From assembly GCF_019352895.1 (NCBI RefSeq), contig NZ_JAAAFX010000004.1:2430485-2494484 (forward strand): a stretch of 64,000 nucleotides of DNA. The letters run 5' to 3'. Below the pieces are notes generated by a model. It did no database searches. It had not been told where the DNA came from and saw only the letters and a program-made list of their open reading frames with translations. Shown piece after piece: positions 10,103 to 19,383 of this stretch. A program made the position numbers and the translations under genes. The stretch's first letter is position 1. Each line of letters opens with the position of its first letter. Source of the stretch: Variovorax boronicumulans (GTDB taxonomy: Bacteria; Pseudomonadota; Gammaproteobacteria; Burkholderiales; Burkholderiaceae_C).

Positions 10103-11199
10103 AGGGAGGATTCGAGGGCTGCGAGCATGCGGCTATTGTCGTCGGCCGTGCCGACGGTCAGGCGCAGGCAGTTCGCCAGCAATGGGTGCATTCTAGAAAC
10201 GTTCTTGACCAGCACGCCGCGCGCCTTCATGCCCTCGAAGGTCTTTGCCGCATCGGGCACCCGCACCAGCACCATGTTGGCCTCGCTGGGCCACTGGGTC
10301 AGGCCGGGCAGCTTCGCCAGCGCCGCGACCAGCTCCTCGCGCCGGGCGCGGATGTCGGCGGCCTGGGCATCGAACACCTCGGCATGTTCGAGCGCGAACA
10401 GTGCGCACTCGCAGTTGAGCACGCTGATGTTGTAGGGCGGGCGCACCTTGTCGATCTCGGCGATCAGCGCCGCCGGGCCCATCAGGTAGCCCAGCCGCAC
10501 CCCGGCCAGCCCGAACTTGCTCAGCGTGCGCATCAGCAGCACGTGGCCGTGGCGCGCCACGCGGTCGATGTAGCTGCGCGCGGCGAAGGGCTGGTAGGCC
10601 TCGTCGATCACCACCAGGCCGCCCTGCGCACCCTGGGCCTCGACGATCCGCTCGATCGACGCGTCGTCCCAGCGGTTGGCCGTGGGGTTGTTGGGATAGG
10701 CCAGGTAGACGATGGCGGGCTTCTCGGCAGCGATCGCGGCCAGCATGGCCGGCGTGTCGAGCTCGAAGTCGGCGGTGAGCGGCACGCCGACGAAGCGCAC
10801 GCCCTGCAGTTGCGCGCTCATGGCGTACATCACGAAGCCCGGCACCGGCGCCAGCACCGTCGCGCCCGGCAGGTCGCAGGCCATGGTCAGCAGAGAGATC
10901 AGCTCGTCGGAGCCGTTGCCCAGCATCAGCGCGAAGCCCTCGGGCATCTGCGCGTGCACGGCCAGCGCGCGCTTGAGGTCGTCGCCGCGCGCGCCGGGGT
11001 AGCGGTTGAGCGCCAGCGCGCCCAGTCGCGCGCCGAGTTCGGCCTGCAGCGCCGCCGGCAGGCCGTGCGGGTTCTCCATGGCGTCGAGCTTGAGCAGGCC
11101 GGTCGCGTCCTGCACGGCATAGGCGTGCATCGACTGGACGTCGGCACGGATGCGCTGGAGCGCGGGAGAAGAAGCGGTGGAAGTGGAATCAGCGGTCAT
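10099..11199 (-). CDS. hisC: Histidinol-phosphate aminotransferase
   Basis: 366 aa fold-type I PLP enzyme. The substrate/PLP landmarks [28 protein letters not shown] and VIDEAYQPF are seen, with the Schiff-base lysine in [15 protein letters not shown]. It converts imidazole-acetol phosphate to histidinol phosphate. It is 6 bases downstream of the small secreted protein gene and overlaps hisB by 4 bases. Confidence 0.96.
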   Translation of the reverse strand: MTADSTSTASSPALQRIRADVQSMHAYAVQDATGLLKLDAMENPHGLPAALQAELGARLGALALNRYPGARGDDLKRALAVHAQMPEGFALMLGNGSDELISLLTMACDLPGATVLAPVPGFVMYAMSAQLQGVRFVGVPLTADFELDTPAMLAAIAAEKPAIVYLAYPNNPTANRWDDASIERIVEAQGAQGGLVVIDEAYQPFAARSYIDRVARHGHVLLMRTLSKFGLAGVRLGYLMGPAALIAEIDKVRPPYNISVLNCECALFALEHAEVFDAQAADIRARREELVAALAKLPGLTQWPSEANMVLVRVPDAAKTFEGMKARGVLVKNVSRMHPLLANCLRLTVGTADDNSRMLAALESSL

Positions 11200-11205
11200 G
11201 GGTTG

Positions 11206-11559
11206 TCAGTGGGTGCAGCGGTAGCTGCTGCGCAAGGCGGACGACAGCACGAGCTGCACCGGCATGTCGGCCTCGTAGGTGTCGGCGTTGCGCGAGAGTT
11301 CGGTCTGGTAGAGCGAGCGTGCCATCGCGGGCTCGAAGCGGCGGCCTTCGACGCAGAACAGCGGCTTCTGGCCGGCGCGCTGGGCGGTGTCGCTGGCCTC
11401 GCGCAGGCCCTCCATCACGCCGACCAGGTAATAGCTGGCGTAGGCCTGGCCGTCCTTCTCGTTGGCCTCGAGCGTGCGCAGTTCTCGGATGCTCATGGCC
11501 TGCGCGCCGGCACCGGCCAGCAGCGCGGCCAGCAGGACGGTGCGTGCAAGCGCGGCCAT
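11206..11559 (-). CDS. Small secreted protein with Rap1a/Tai-like fold features
   Basis: 117 aa. A signal peptide is clear (ALARTVLLAALLAGAGAQA, cleavage after about residue 20). The mature part has the pattern YLVGVMEGLREA, FCVEGR and a C-terminal SSALRSSYRC. A helical repeat and two cysteines (FCVE and YRCTH) could pair. This pattern resembles Rap1a/Tai-type periplasmic proteins, which include T6SS immunity proteins, but no effector gene is nearby and the match is by eye. It lies between hisD (14-base gap) and hisC (6-base gap), so it must be co-transcribed with the his genes. Confidence 0.7.
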   Translation of the reverse strand: MAALARTVLLAALLAGAGAQAMSIRELRTLEANEKDGQAYASYYLVGVMEGLREASDTAQRAGQKPLFCVEGRRFEPAMARSLYQTELSRNADTYEADMPVQLVLSSALRSSYRCTH

Positions 11560-11573
11560 CGGTGGTGCCTCGG

Positions 11574-12896
11574 TCAGTCGCGCTGAAGACGCAGTCGAGC
11601 GGCCTCGGCGTGCGCCTGCAGGCCCTCGCCTTCGGCCAGCGTGACCGCGATCGGGCCCAGCACCTGCGCGCCGGCCCGGCTCACCTCGATCAGGCTGGAG
11701 CGCTTCTGGAAGTCGTAGACGCCCAGCGGGCTCGAGAAGCGCGCCGTGCCGCTGGTGGGCAGCACGTGGTTCGGTCCGGCGCAGTAGTCGCCCAGGCTCT
11801 CGCTGGTGAAGGCGCCCAGGAAGATCGCGCCGGCATGCTTGAGCAAGGGCTCCCAGCGGTGCGGCTCGCTGCTGCTGACCTCCAGGTGCTCGGGCGCGAT
11901 GCGGTTGCTGATGGCGCAGGCCTCTTCCATGCTGCGCGTGTGGATCAGCGCGCCGCGGCCGTTGAGCGAGGCGGCGATGATCTCCGCGCGCGGCATCGTA
12001 GGCAGCAGCCGGTCGATGGCCTCCTGCACGCGCGCGATGTAGTCGGCGTCGGGGCACAGCAGGATGCTCTGCGCGAGCTCGTCGTGCTCGGCCTGGCTGA
12101 ACAGGTCCATCGCCACCCAGTCGGGCGGCGTGCTGCCGTCGGCCAGCACCAGGATCTCGCTGGGACCCGCGATCATGTCGATGCCCACGGTGCCGAACAC
12201 GCGGCGCTTGGCCGCGGCCACGTAGGCGTTGCCCGGACCGGTGATCTTGTCGACCGCGGGCACGGTGGCCGTGCCGTAGGCCAGCGCGGCCACGGCCTGG
12301 GCGCCGCCGATGGTGAAGGCGCGACTCACGCCGGCGACATAGGCCGCCGCCAGCACCAGCGAATTCTTCTCGCCGCCTGGCGTGGGCACGACCATGATGA
12401 TTTCGCCGACGCCGGCGACATGGGCCGGGATCGCGTTCATCAGCACGCTCGAGGGATAGGCGGCCTTGCCGCCGGGCACGTAGATGCCCACGCGGTCGAG
12501 CGGCGTGACCTTCTGGCCCAGCAAGGTGCCGTCCTCGTCGCGGTACTGCCAGCTCTCGCCGCTCGCCTTCTTCTGGGCCTCGTGGTAGCTGCGCACGCGG
12601 CGTGCCGCGGCTTCGAGCGCCTCGCGCTGCACCGCCGGCAGCGACTCGAAGGCCGCGCGCAATTCGTCGGCCGTGAGTTCCAGCGCCGGCACGCCGGTCA
12701 CGTCGAGCCGGTCGAAACGCGCCGTGTACTCGAGCACTGCGGCATCGCCGCGCTGCTGCACGTCGGCCAGGATCCCGGCCACCACCGTCTCGATCGCCGA
12801 GTCCGCCTCCGCGGACCAATGCAAGCGCGCCTTGAAGGCGGCTTCGAAATCGGCCGAGGCGGTGGACAGGCGGGCGGGAGCGGCGGTCAGGGTCAT
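11574..12896 (-). CDS. hisD: Histidinol dehydrogenase
   Basis: 440 aa zinc enzyme oxidising histidinol to histidine in two NAD-dependent steps. Family signatures are [31 protein letters not shown] and [14 protein letters not shown]. The late catalytic region APEHLEVSS and the segment [16 protein letters not shown] are also intact. It starts 4 bases after the hisG stop. Confidence 0.97.
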   Translation of the reverse strand: MTLTAAPARLSTASADFEAAFKARLHWSAEADSAIETVVAGILADVQQRGDAAVLEYTARFDRLDVTGVPALELTADELRAAFESLPAVQREALEAAARRVRSYHEAQKKASGESWQYRDEDGTLLGQKVTPLDRVGIYVPGGKAAYPSSVLMNAIPAHVAGVGEIIMVVPTPGGEKNSLVLAAAYVAGVSRAFTIGGAQAVAALAYGTATVPAVDKITGPGNAYVAAAKRRVFGTVGIDMIAGPSEILVLADGSTPPDWVAMDLFSQAEHDELAQSILLCPDADYIARVQEAIDRLLPTMPRAEIIAASLNGRGALIHTRSMEEACAISNRIAPEHLEVSSSEPHRWEPLLKHAGAIFLGAFTSESLGDYCAGPNHVLPTSGTARFSSPLGVYDFQKRSSLIEVSRAGAQVLGPIAVTLAEGEGLQAHAEAARLRLQRD

Positions 12897-12900
12897 GGTG

Positions 12901-13542
12901 TCAGGATTGTGGAAGGGCCGACGCGAAGGCGTCGAGGATGCGGCGGATCGGGGCCTGCTTGAGCTTGAGCGCGGCCTGGTTCACCACCAGGCGGGCGCTG
13001 ATGTCCATGATGCGCTCGACCTCGACCAGGTGGTTGGCCTTGAGCGTGTTGCCGGTCGAGACCAGGTCGACGATGGCATCGGCCAGGCCGGTGAGCGGCG
13101 CGAGCTCCATGCTGCCGTAGAGCTTGATCAGGTCGACGTGCACGCCCTTGCTGGCGAAGAAGTTGCGCGACAGGTTGACGTACTTGGTGGCCACCGTCAG
13201 GCGCGAGCCCTGCTTCACGGCCGACGCGTAGTCGTAGTCCGCACGCACCGCGACGCTCAGGCGGCAGGCGGCGATCTGCAGGTCCAGCGGCTGGTAGAGG
13301 CCCTGGCCGCCGCCTTCGAGCAGCACGTCGAGCCCGGTCACGCCCAGGTCGGCACCGCCGTACTGCACGTAGGTCGGCACGTCCGAAGCGCGCACCAGCA
13401 CCACCCGGACGTCGGGCCGGGTGGTGGCGAGGATCAGTTTGCGCGACTTGTCCGGGTCCTCGGTGACCTCGATGCCGGCCGCGGCCAGCAGCGGCAGGGT
13501 CTCGTCGAAGATGCGTCCTTTGGAGAGGGCGAGCGTGATCAT
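12901..13542 (-). CDS. hisG: ATP phosphoribosyltransferase, short form (HisG-S)
   Basis: 213 aa catalytic subunit carrying out the first committed step. [19 protein letters not shown] opens the protein, and the PRPP-binding segment [17 protein letters not shown] is present. The length shows the C-terminal regulatory domain is missing, so the enzyme should need HisZ as partner and feedback sensor. No hisZ is in this window; in beta-proteobacteria it is usually near purA/hflC. It opens the his gene run, 28 bases after murA. Confidence 0.96.
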   Translation of the reverse strand: MITLALSKGRIFDETLPLLAAAGIEVTEDPDKSRKLILATTRPDVRVVLVRASDVPTYVQYGGADLGVTGLDVLLEGGGQGLYQPLDLQIAACRLSVAVRADYDYASAVKQGSRLTVATKYVNLSRNFFASKGVHVDLIKLYGSMELAPLTGLADAIVDLVSTGNTLKANHLVEVERIMDISARLVVNQAALKLKQAPIRRILDAFASALPQS

Positions 13543-13570
13543 GGGCGGGCTTTCGTCAGGGAAGTGGGCT

Positions 13571-14842
13571 TCATGCGATTCTTTCGATGTCCGCGCCCAG
13601 GCCGCGCAGCTTGGCTTCCATGCGGTCGTAGCCCCGGTCCAGGTGATAGATGCGGTCGACCAGGGTCTCGCCCTCGGCCACCAGGCCGGCGATCACGAGG
13701 CTGGCGGAGGCGCGCAGGTCGGTCGCCATCACGGTCGCACCGGACAGGCGGGCACCGCCCTCGACCAGCGCCACCCGGCCGTCGACGTGGATGGCCGCGC
13801 CCAGGCGCACCAGTTCGTTGACGTGCATGAAGCGGTTTTCGAAGATGGTCTCGGTCACGGCCGCCGAGCCATGGGCCACGCAGTTGAGCACCATGAACTG
13901 GGCCTGCATGTCGGTCGGGAAGCCAGGGTATTCGGTGGTGCGGAAGGCCTGGGCCTTGAGGTCGGCGGCGCCGGTCGAGACGATGCGCACACCGCCCTCG
14001 ACGGCCTGCACCTCGCAACCCGCATCGCGCAGCTTGTCGATCACCGCGTCGAGGTGGTCCGCGCGCGCATGGCGCAGGAACACCTCGCCCCCGGCGGCCG
14101 CGACCGCGCACAGGAAGGTGCCGGCCTCGATCCGGTCGGCCACCACCGCGTGCTCGCAGCCGTGCAACTTGTCCACGCCCTGGATGCGGATGTGGCTGGT
14201 GCCGTGGCCCTCGATGCGCGCGCCCATCTTGATCAGCATCTCGGCCAGATCGACGATCTCGGGCTCCTGGGCCGCGTTCTCGAGCAGCGTCTCGCCTTCG
14301 GCCAGCGCCGCGGCCATCAGGAAGTTCTCGGTGCCGGTCACGGTCACCATGTCGGTCAGGATGCGTGCACCCTTCAGACGGGTGCGCCCGGCGGGCAGGC
14401 GCGCGACCATGTAGCCGTGCTCGACCACGATCTCCGCGCCCATGGCCTGCAGGCCCTTGATGTGCTGGTCGACCGGCCGCGAGCCGATCGCACAGCCGCC
14501 GGGCAGCGAGACCTTGGCGTGGCCGAAGCGCGCCAGCAGCGGGCCCAGCGCCAGCACCGAAGCGCGCATGGTCTTGACCAGCTCGTAGGGTGCCTCGATG
14601 GTGTGCAGCGGGCCGGCGTCGAGCCGCACGGTGCCGTTGTCGTCGCGTTCGACCGCCACACCCATGTTGCGCACCAGCTTGAGCATGGTCGACACATCCT
14701 CGAGGCGCGGCACGTTGTGCAGCGTCACGGGCTGGTCGGTCAGCAGCGCGGCACAGAGCTCGGGCAGCGCGGCGTTCTTGGCGCCGGAAACGAGTACTTC
14801 GCCGCCAAGCTTGCGCCCGCCGCGAATGAGAAGTTTGTCCAT
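13571..14842 (-). CDS. murA: UDP-N-acetylglucosamine 1-carboxyvinyltransferase
   Basis: 423 aa. It transfers enolpyruvate from PEP to UDP-GlcNAc, the first committed step of peptidoglycan synthesis. Lys22 in [10 protein letters not shown] and the catalytic Cys117 in [13 protein letters not shown] (fosfomycin target) are present. Further conserved segments are TDMQAQFM and [10 protein letters not shown]. It sits between ibaG and hisG, a common beta-proteobacterial order. Confidence 0.97.
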   Translation of the reverse strand: MDKLLIRGGRKLGGEVLVSGAKNAALPELCAALLTDQPVTLHNVPRLEDVSTMLKLVRNMGVAVERDDNGTVRLDAGPLHTIEAPYELVKTMRASVLALGPLLARFGHAKVSLPGGCAIGSRPVDQHIKGLQAMGAEIVVEHGYMVARLPAGRTRLKGARILTDMVTVTGTENFLMAAALAEGETLLENAAQEPEIVDLAEMLIKMGARIEGHGTSHIRIQGVDKLHGCEHAVVADRIEAGTFLCAVAAAGGEVFLRHARADHLDAVIDKLRDAGCEVQAVEGGVRIVSTGAADLKAQAFRTTEYPGFPTDMQAQFMVLNCVAHGSAAVTETIFENRFMHVNELVRLGAAIHVDGRVALVEGGARLSGATVMATDLRASASLVIAGLVAEGETLVDRIYHLDRGYDRMEAKLRGLGADIERIA

Positions 14843-14885
14843 GAAAAATCCAGCGATATCTAGCAGGAAGGCCTGCGAAGCGGCA

Positions 14886-15128
14886 TCAACGAGGCGCCGT
14901 GGCCCATTCGGCGGGCGTGAAGGTCTTCATCGACAGCGCATGCACCTCGTCGGTATGCATTTTCGCACCGAGGGTGGCGTAGACCCGCTGATGACGCTGG
15001 ATCGAGCGCTTGCCCTCGAATTCGGCCGACACGATGGTGGCGTACCAATGGCGCCCGTCGCCCTCCAGCGTGATGTGCTCGCAGGGCAGGCCGGCGGTGA
15101 TGATGGCTTGGAGTTCTTCAGCGGTCAT
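14886..15128 (-). CDS. ibaG: BolA family protein (IbaG-like)
   Basis: 80 aa. The short BolA domain includes [20 protein letters not shown], where the conserved histidines can ligate a shared Fe-S cluster with a monothiol glutaredoxin. The location directly upstream of murA matches IbaG of E. coli. Its likely role is iron-sulfur trafficking; acid-stress regulation is reported for the family. Confidence 0.9.
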   Translation of the reverse strand: MTAEELQAIITAGLPCEHITLEGDGRHWYATIVSAEFEGKRSIQRHQRVYATLGAKMHTDEVHALSMKTFTPAEWATAPR

Positions 15129-15155
15129 AGGGGTCGTCTTGCGTAGTCATCGTGT

Positions 15156-15205
15156 GACACGGCGGAACCGGCCTGGCCGGGTCGCCGATGTCGCCCCGGA
15201 CGGGG
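15156..15205 (+). repeat. Dispersed intergenic repeat, copy A
   Basis: Fifty bases between the ABC permease and ibaG match a 51-base stretch at 52972-53022 at 41 of 50 positions with one single-base gap. The most conserved blocks are GACACSGCGGAAC, GCCGGGYCGC and GTCGCCCC(C)GGACGGGG. The conservation is outside any gene, so it looks like a genome-wide intergenic element. Confidence 0.6.
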
Positions 15206-15225
15206 CTGAAGCCGAGGGAATCCCT

Positions 15226-15990
15226 CTAGCCTCGAATTTTGTAGCCGATCCGCAGCAGATGGACGGCGATCGCGCTCACGACCACCCAGGCACTGCCGAC
15301 GATGCCGAAGCTCAGCCAGGGCGAGGCGTCGCTCACGCCGAAGAAGCCGTAGCGGAAGCCGTCGATCATGTAGAAGAAGGGGTTCAGGTGGCTCACACTC
15401 TGCCAGAACGGCGGCAGCGAGCCGATCGAATAGAACACGCCCGACAGGAAGGTCATGGGCATGATCAGGAAGTTCTGGAACACCGCCATCTGGTCGAACT
15501 TCTCGGCCCAGAGACCCGCGATCAGCCCCAGCGTGCCCAGCATGGCCGCGCCCAGGAAGGCAAAGACGAAGATCCAGGCCGGCGCCGCGAAATCCGGCAC
15601 GGCGAAGAACACCGTGACGATGAACACGCCCAGGCCGACGGCCAGGCCGCGGATGATGGACGAGCCCACGTAGGCAAAGAACCAGCCCCAGTGCGACAGC
15701 GGCGTGAGCAGCACGAACACCAGGCTGCCCATGATCTTGCTCTGGATGATCGAGGAGGAGCTGTTGGCAAAGGCGTTCTGCAGCACGCTCATCATCACCA
15801 GGCCCGGGATCAGGAAGGCCGTGTACGCCACCGTGCCGTAGACCTTGACGTGACCCTCCAGCACATGGCCGAAGACCATCAGGTACAGCACGGCCGTGAG
15901 GATCGGCGCGCCGACGGTCTGGAAGCCGACCTTCCAGAAGCGCAGCGTTTCCTTGTAGAGCAGCGTGCGCCAGCCCGTGGTGCCGATCAT
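15226..15990 (-). CDS. ABC-2 type exporter permease (YadH-like)
   Basis: 254 aa with six predicted membrane helices and the ABC-2 signature region (FFYMIDGFRYGFFG; MTFLSGVFYSIGSLPPFWQ). Its start overlaps the stop of the ATPase gene by 4 bases (ATGA), so the pair is translationally coupled. Substrate unknown. This YadGH-type pair often follows the mla genes in beta-proteobacteria. Confidence 0.92.
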   Translation of the reverse strand: MIGTTGWRTLLYKETLRFWKVGFQTVGAPILTAVLYLMVFGHVLEGHVKVYGTVAYTAFLIPGLVMMSVLQNAFANSSSSIIQSKIMGSLVFVLLTPLSHWGWFFAYVGSSIIRGLAVGLGVFIVTVFFAVPDFAAPAWIFVFAFLGAAMLGTLGLIAGLWAEKFDQMAVFQNFLIMPMTFLSGVFYSIGSLPPFWQSVSHLNPFFYMIDGFRYGFFGVSDASPWLSFGIVGSAWVVVSAIAVHLLRIGYKIRG

Positions 15991-16934
15991 CGCGCCACCT
16001 CCAGCGGAATCTGTTCACCCGCCATCAGGTCGAGGAACACGTCCTCGAGATCGGCCTTGCGCATCTCGACGTCTTCGACCGCCACGCCGGCCTCACGCAG
16101 TGCGCCGAGCAGCTGCTCGACCTCGTGCGCGTTCTGCGCCGGCAGCTGCACGATGCGCCCGGTGATGCGCGCATGCTGCGCGATCGCCCAGGGCAGGTTG
16201 GCGTCGGTCTTGAAACGCAGCACGTTGCTGGCGGCCGACTTCAGCAGCTCGCTGGTGCGGTCGAGCGCGATCACGCGGCCCTGCTTGAGCATGGCGATCC
16301 GGTGGCACAGCGCCTCCGCCTCTTCGAGATAGTGGGTGGTGAGCAGCACGGTGCTGCCCTGCTTGTTGAGCTTGGCGATGAACTGCCACAGCGTCTGGCG
16401 CAGTTCGACGTCGACGCCGGCGGTAGGCTCGTCGAGCACGATCACCGGCGGCTTGTGGACCAGCGCCTGCGCCACCAGCACGCGGCGCTTCATGCCGCCC
16501 GACAGCTGCCGCAGGTTGGCGTTGGCCTTGTCGGTCAGGCCCAGGCTGTGCAGCAGCTCGTCGATCCAGGCGTCGTTGTTCTTGATGCCGAAATAGCCCG
16601 ACTGGATGCGCAACGATTCGCGCACGTTGAAGAAGGGGTCGAACACCAGCTCCTGCGGCACGATGCCCAGGTGGCGGCGCGCCTCGGCATAGTCGCGCTG
16701 CACATCGAAGCCGTGCACGCTGACGGCGCCGGCCGTCGGGCGCGACAGCCCGGCCAGCATGCTGATCAGCGTGGTCTTGCCGGCGCCGTTGGGCCCCAGG
16801 AGGCCGAAGAACTCGCCCTCTTCGATCTGGAAGCTCACGTCATCGACGGCGCGCAAACCAGGCTTGCCCTGGGCGCGTTGCTGACGGGAGGCGGGGTAGG
16901 TCTTGGAGACCGATTGGAAGGAGATCGCGGGCAT
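15987..16934 (-). CDS. ABC-2 exporter ATPase (YadG-like)
   Basis: 315 aa. Walker A GPNGAGKTT, signature LSGGMKRRVLVAQAL, Walker B VIVLDEPTAGVD and H-loop TTHYLEEAE are all intact. A C-terminal extension of about 70 residues (after residue 230) resembles the regulatory tail of CcmA/NatA-type ATPases. It works with the permease encoded just downstream. Confidence 0.94.
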   Translation of the reverse strand: MPAISFQSVSKTYPASRQQRAQGKPGLRAVDDVSFQIEEGEFFGLLGPNGAGKTTLISMLAGLSRPTAGAVSVHGFDVQRDYAEARRHLGIVPQELVFDPFFNVRESLRIQSGYFGIKNNDAWIDELLHSLGLTDKANANLRQLSGGMKRRVLVAQALVHKPPVIVLDEPTAGVDVELRQTLWQFIAKLNKQGSTVLLTTHYLEEAEALCHRIAMLKQGRVIALDRTSELLKSAASNVLRFKTDANLPWAIAQHARITGRIVQLPAQNAHEVEQLLGALREAGVAVEDVEMRKADLEDVFLDLMAGEQIPLEVAR

Positions 16935-16967
16935 GGGAGCCCGAGATTCTAGGCGGCCTGCACTTTT

Positions 16968-17240
16968 CTAGGGCGCGGCCGGCAAAAGGCCCGCAATGCC
17001 GTAGAGCGCGGCCAGCTCACGCAGCCGGGGCGAGAGCCCCTTGACCGCAAAGCTGCGTCCCAGCGCACTGGCCTCGCGCCGGCATTCGAGCAGCACGGCC
17101 AGTGCCGAGGAATCGAAGCGCACCAGCGCGCTGGCATCCACCACCGCCGCGGACCCGCTCTGGCCTGCCAGGCCCTGCTGCAGCATGCGCATGCAGGCCG
17201 GCGCCTCGTCGTGCGTGAGCTTGGTCGGCAGGACGAGCAT
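16968..17240 (-). CDS. mlaB: STAS domain protein MlaB
   Basis: 90 aa STAS domain with the core VVDASALVRFDSSALAVLL. MlaB binds MlaF on the cytoplasmic side and is needed for ATPase assembly in the MlaFEDB complex. The short form starting at ATG 17240 fits the domain; it begins 2 bases after the mlaC stop. Last of the six mla genes. Confidence 0.9.
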   Translation of the reverse strand: MLVLPTKLTHDEAPACMRMLQQGLAGQSGSAAVVDASALVRFDSSALAVLLECRREASALGRSFAVKGLSPRLRELAALYGIAGLLPAAP

Positions 17241-17242
17241 GC

Positions 17243-17902
17243 TCAGCTCTTGCCGTTGCTCTTGTTGCGCGCCGCCAGTGCGGCGATCAGGCCGTCGATG
17301 CCCTGGCTGTTGATCTGCTGCGCGAACTGGGTGCGGTAGGTATCGACCAGCCACACGCCCAGCACGTTGAGGTTGTAGACCTTCCAGCCGGAACCCTGGC
17401 CCGGCGTCTTCTCGAGGCGGTAGTCCAGCTGGACCGGGTCGCCGCGGCCGCGGACCTCGGTGCGCACCAGCACGTCGGTGTCGTCGGGCGAACCGCGGAA
17501 GGGGCGCACGCTGACCGTCTGGTCGCTGACCTGGTCGAGCGCGCCGGCATAGGTGCGCACCAGCAGGGTCTTGAACTCATCCTGCAGCCGCTTCTGCTGC
17601 TCCGGCGTGGCCGTGCGCCAGGCCGGGCCGACGGCGGAGGCCGTCATGCGCTGGAAATTGACGTTGGGCATGATCTTGCTGTCGACCAGCACCATGATCT
17701 TGTTGACGTCGCCCGACTTGATGGACTTGTCGGACTTGATGGTCTCGAGCACGTCGGTCGAGATGCGCTTGACCAGCGCATCGGGGGTTTCGTCGGCGGC
17801 GCGCGCCGGGCTCACGAAGGCCACGGCGGCACTGAACAGCAACGCACCGGCCAGCGCCATGTGGCCGAGGCTGCGTCGTTGCAGGATCATCTTGTTGTTC
17901 AT
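17243..17902 (-). CDS. mlaC: Periplasmic phospholipid shuttle MlaC
   Basis: 219 aa. An N-terminal signal peptide (hydrophobic core LGHMALAGALLFSAAVAFV, cleavage near ARA-AD) precedes the Ttg2D/MlaC domain, with landmarks MPNVNFQRMTASAVGPAWR and TPEQQKRLQDEFKTLLVRT. It ferries phospholipids between the MlaA outer-membrane complex and MlaFEDB. Confidence 0.95.
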   Translation of the reverse strand: MNNKMILQRRSLGHMALAGALLFSAAVAFVSPARAADETPDALVKRISTDVLETIKSDKSIKSGDVNKIMVLVDSKIMPNVNFQRMTASAVGPAWRTATPEQQKRLQDEFKTLLVRTYAGALDQVSDQTVSVRPFRGSPDDTDVLVRTEVRGRGDPVQLDYRLEKTPGQGSGWKVYNLNVLGVWLVDTYRTQFAQQINSQGIDGLIAALAARNKSNGKS

Positions 17903-18016
17903 TGGGCAGGTCCCTCAGGTTTCGGATCTCGCGCGGCCCGCACGAAAACGACGTGCCGCAGCATGAATGGTTTGGACAGCACCCTCGCCGTCCGGGTTCC
18001 TCGAACGCGGGCCGAG

Positions 18017-18036
18017 GCTTGCAACGGAATGCAAGC
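18017..18036. repeat. Short inverted repeat in the mlaA-mlaC gap
   Basis: GCTTGCA and TGCAAGC face each other across 6 bases in the 192-base gap between mlaA and mlaC. No T-run follows on the minus strand, so it is not a convincing terminator. I see nothing else of note in this gap. Confidence 0.35.
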
Positions 18037-18094
18037 GAGCGGCCCCGCGCCTTCGCACTTCAGTGTGCCGCGTCCTGGCTGTCGCCGGCGTCGG

Positions 18095-18850
18095 CTACTT
18101 GCCTGCGTCGTCGTCGGGTGCCCGGCCGTCCTGGATCTGGCTGCGACGGCGCTGCAGGAAGGCATCGCGCGTGAACGAGTACTTGTCGAGCGCGGCGTCG
18201 TCGATCAGCCGACCGGCGCGCAGGTACTGCGAGCGCTTGTCGACCACGCGCAGCGCGGTCAAGGAATTGCGCCAGGCCACGTCCTGGACCGCATTGAGCG
18301 CATCGCCATAGAGGTCGACCGGCTTGGCCGCCGTGTCGCGCAGCGTGGAGGGGCCCAGCAGCGGCAGCACGACGTACGGGCCCGCGCCCACGCCCCAGCG
18401 TCCGAGCGTCTTGCCGAAATCCTCGTCGCGGCGGTCGATGCCGACCTCGGTCGCCACGTCGAGCAGGCCGCCGAGGCCGAAGATGGTGTTGACGTTGACC
18501 CGCATGAAGGTCTCGGCGCTGTTCTGCAGCTTGAGCTGGGCCACGCTGTTGGCAAAGCTCCAGATGTCACCCAGGTTGCCGAAGAAATTGTTCACCCCCG
18601 TGCGCACCATCGACGGCAGCACGTTGACGTAGGCCGTGGACACCGGCACCAGCACCACCTCGTCGACCTTCTCGTTGAACGAGAACACGCCGCGGTTGAA
18701 CGGCTCGAAGGGATCGGACGGGTTGGCATTGGGGCCGGTGGCACACCCGGCCAGCACGGCAAGGACGACGGCGGCCCCCACCCAGCGGGCGTGGTCGGCG
18801 ATGCGCTTCACGGCATCGGAAGCGGGAGACAGGAAGGATCGTGTTTTCAT
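18095..18850 (-). CDS. mlaA: Outer-membrane lipoprotein MlaA (VacJ)
   Basis: 251 aa. The lipobox LAVLAGC (Cys about residue 36) follows a hydrophobic stretch, and the VacJ signature NPSDPFEPFNRGVFSFNE begins a few residues later. The GVGAGPYVVLPLLGPSTLRD segment is typical. MlaA removes phospholipids from the outer leaflet and passes them to MlaC. Embedded inside the mla operon here, overlapping mlaD by 4 bases. Confidence 0.96.
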   Translation of the reverse strand: MKTRSFLSPASDAVKRIADHARWVGAAVVLAVLAGCATGPNANPSDPFEPFNRGVFSFNEKVDEVVLVPVSTAYVNVLPSMVRTGVNNFFGNLGDIWSFANSVAQLKLQNSAETFMRVNVNTIFGLGGLLDVATEVGIDRRDEDFGKTLGRWGVGAGPYVVLPLLGPSTLRDTAAKPVDLYGDALNAVQDVAWRNSLTALRVVDKRSQYLRAGRLIDDAALDKYSFTRDAFLQRRRSQIQDGRAPDDDAGK

Positions 18851-19356
18851 TTTTTGTTCGGTGTTGCTGGCGCCGCACCCGCACTGGCGGCATTCGGCGT
18901 TCCTTCGGCAGCCTTGCTGAAGAGGAATTGGCTGATCAGGTTTTCCAGCACCACTGCGGATTGCGTGGAGGTGACGGTGTCACCGGCCTGCAGGTTCTTT
19001 TCCTCGGCGCCCGCCTCGATCCCGATGTACTGCTCGCCGAGCAGGCCACTGGTCAGGATCTTGAGCGAACTGTCCTTGGGAAAACTGTAACGGTTTTGCA
19101 AAGCCAGCGTCACGTCGGCCTGAAAGAGCTTGTCGTTGAAGGTGATGGATTCCACACGGCCGACCACCACGCCGGCACTTTTCACGGCCGTCTGCGGCTT
19201 GAGCCCGCCGATGTTGTCGAAGCGCGCGGTCACCGAATAGGTCTTCTGGAAGTTCAGGCTCAGCAGGTTGGCCGACTGCAGCGCCAGGAACAGCAGGGCT
19301 GCCGCGCCGATGAGCACGAACAGGCCCACCCAGATGTCGTTGTTGGAACGTTGCAT
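18847..19356 (-). CDS. mlaD: MCE domain protein MlaD
   Basis: 169 aa. One N-terminal transmembrane helix (IWVGLFVLIGAAALLFLAL) is followed by a single MCE domain with GGLKPQTAVKSAGVVVGRV and GLLGEQYIGIEAGAEE. MlaD hexamers bind phospholipid in the periplasm on top of MlaE. The Ala/Pro-rich tail is variable in the family. Confidence 0.96.
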   Translation of the reverse strand: MQRSNNDIWVGLFVLIGAAALLFLALQSANLLSLNFQKTYSVTARFDNIGGLKPQTAVKSAGVVVGRVESITFNDKLFQADVTLALQNRYSFPKDSSLKILTSGLLGEQYIGIEAGAEEKNLQAGDTVTSTQSAVVLENLISQFLFSKAAEGTPNAASAGAAPATPNKK

Positions 19357-19383
19357 GGTTTGCTCTCGTAGTCGAGTTTGCGC

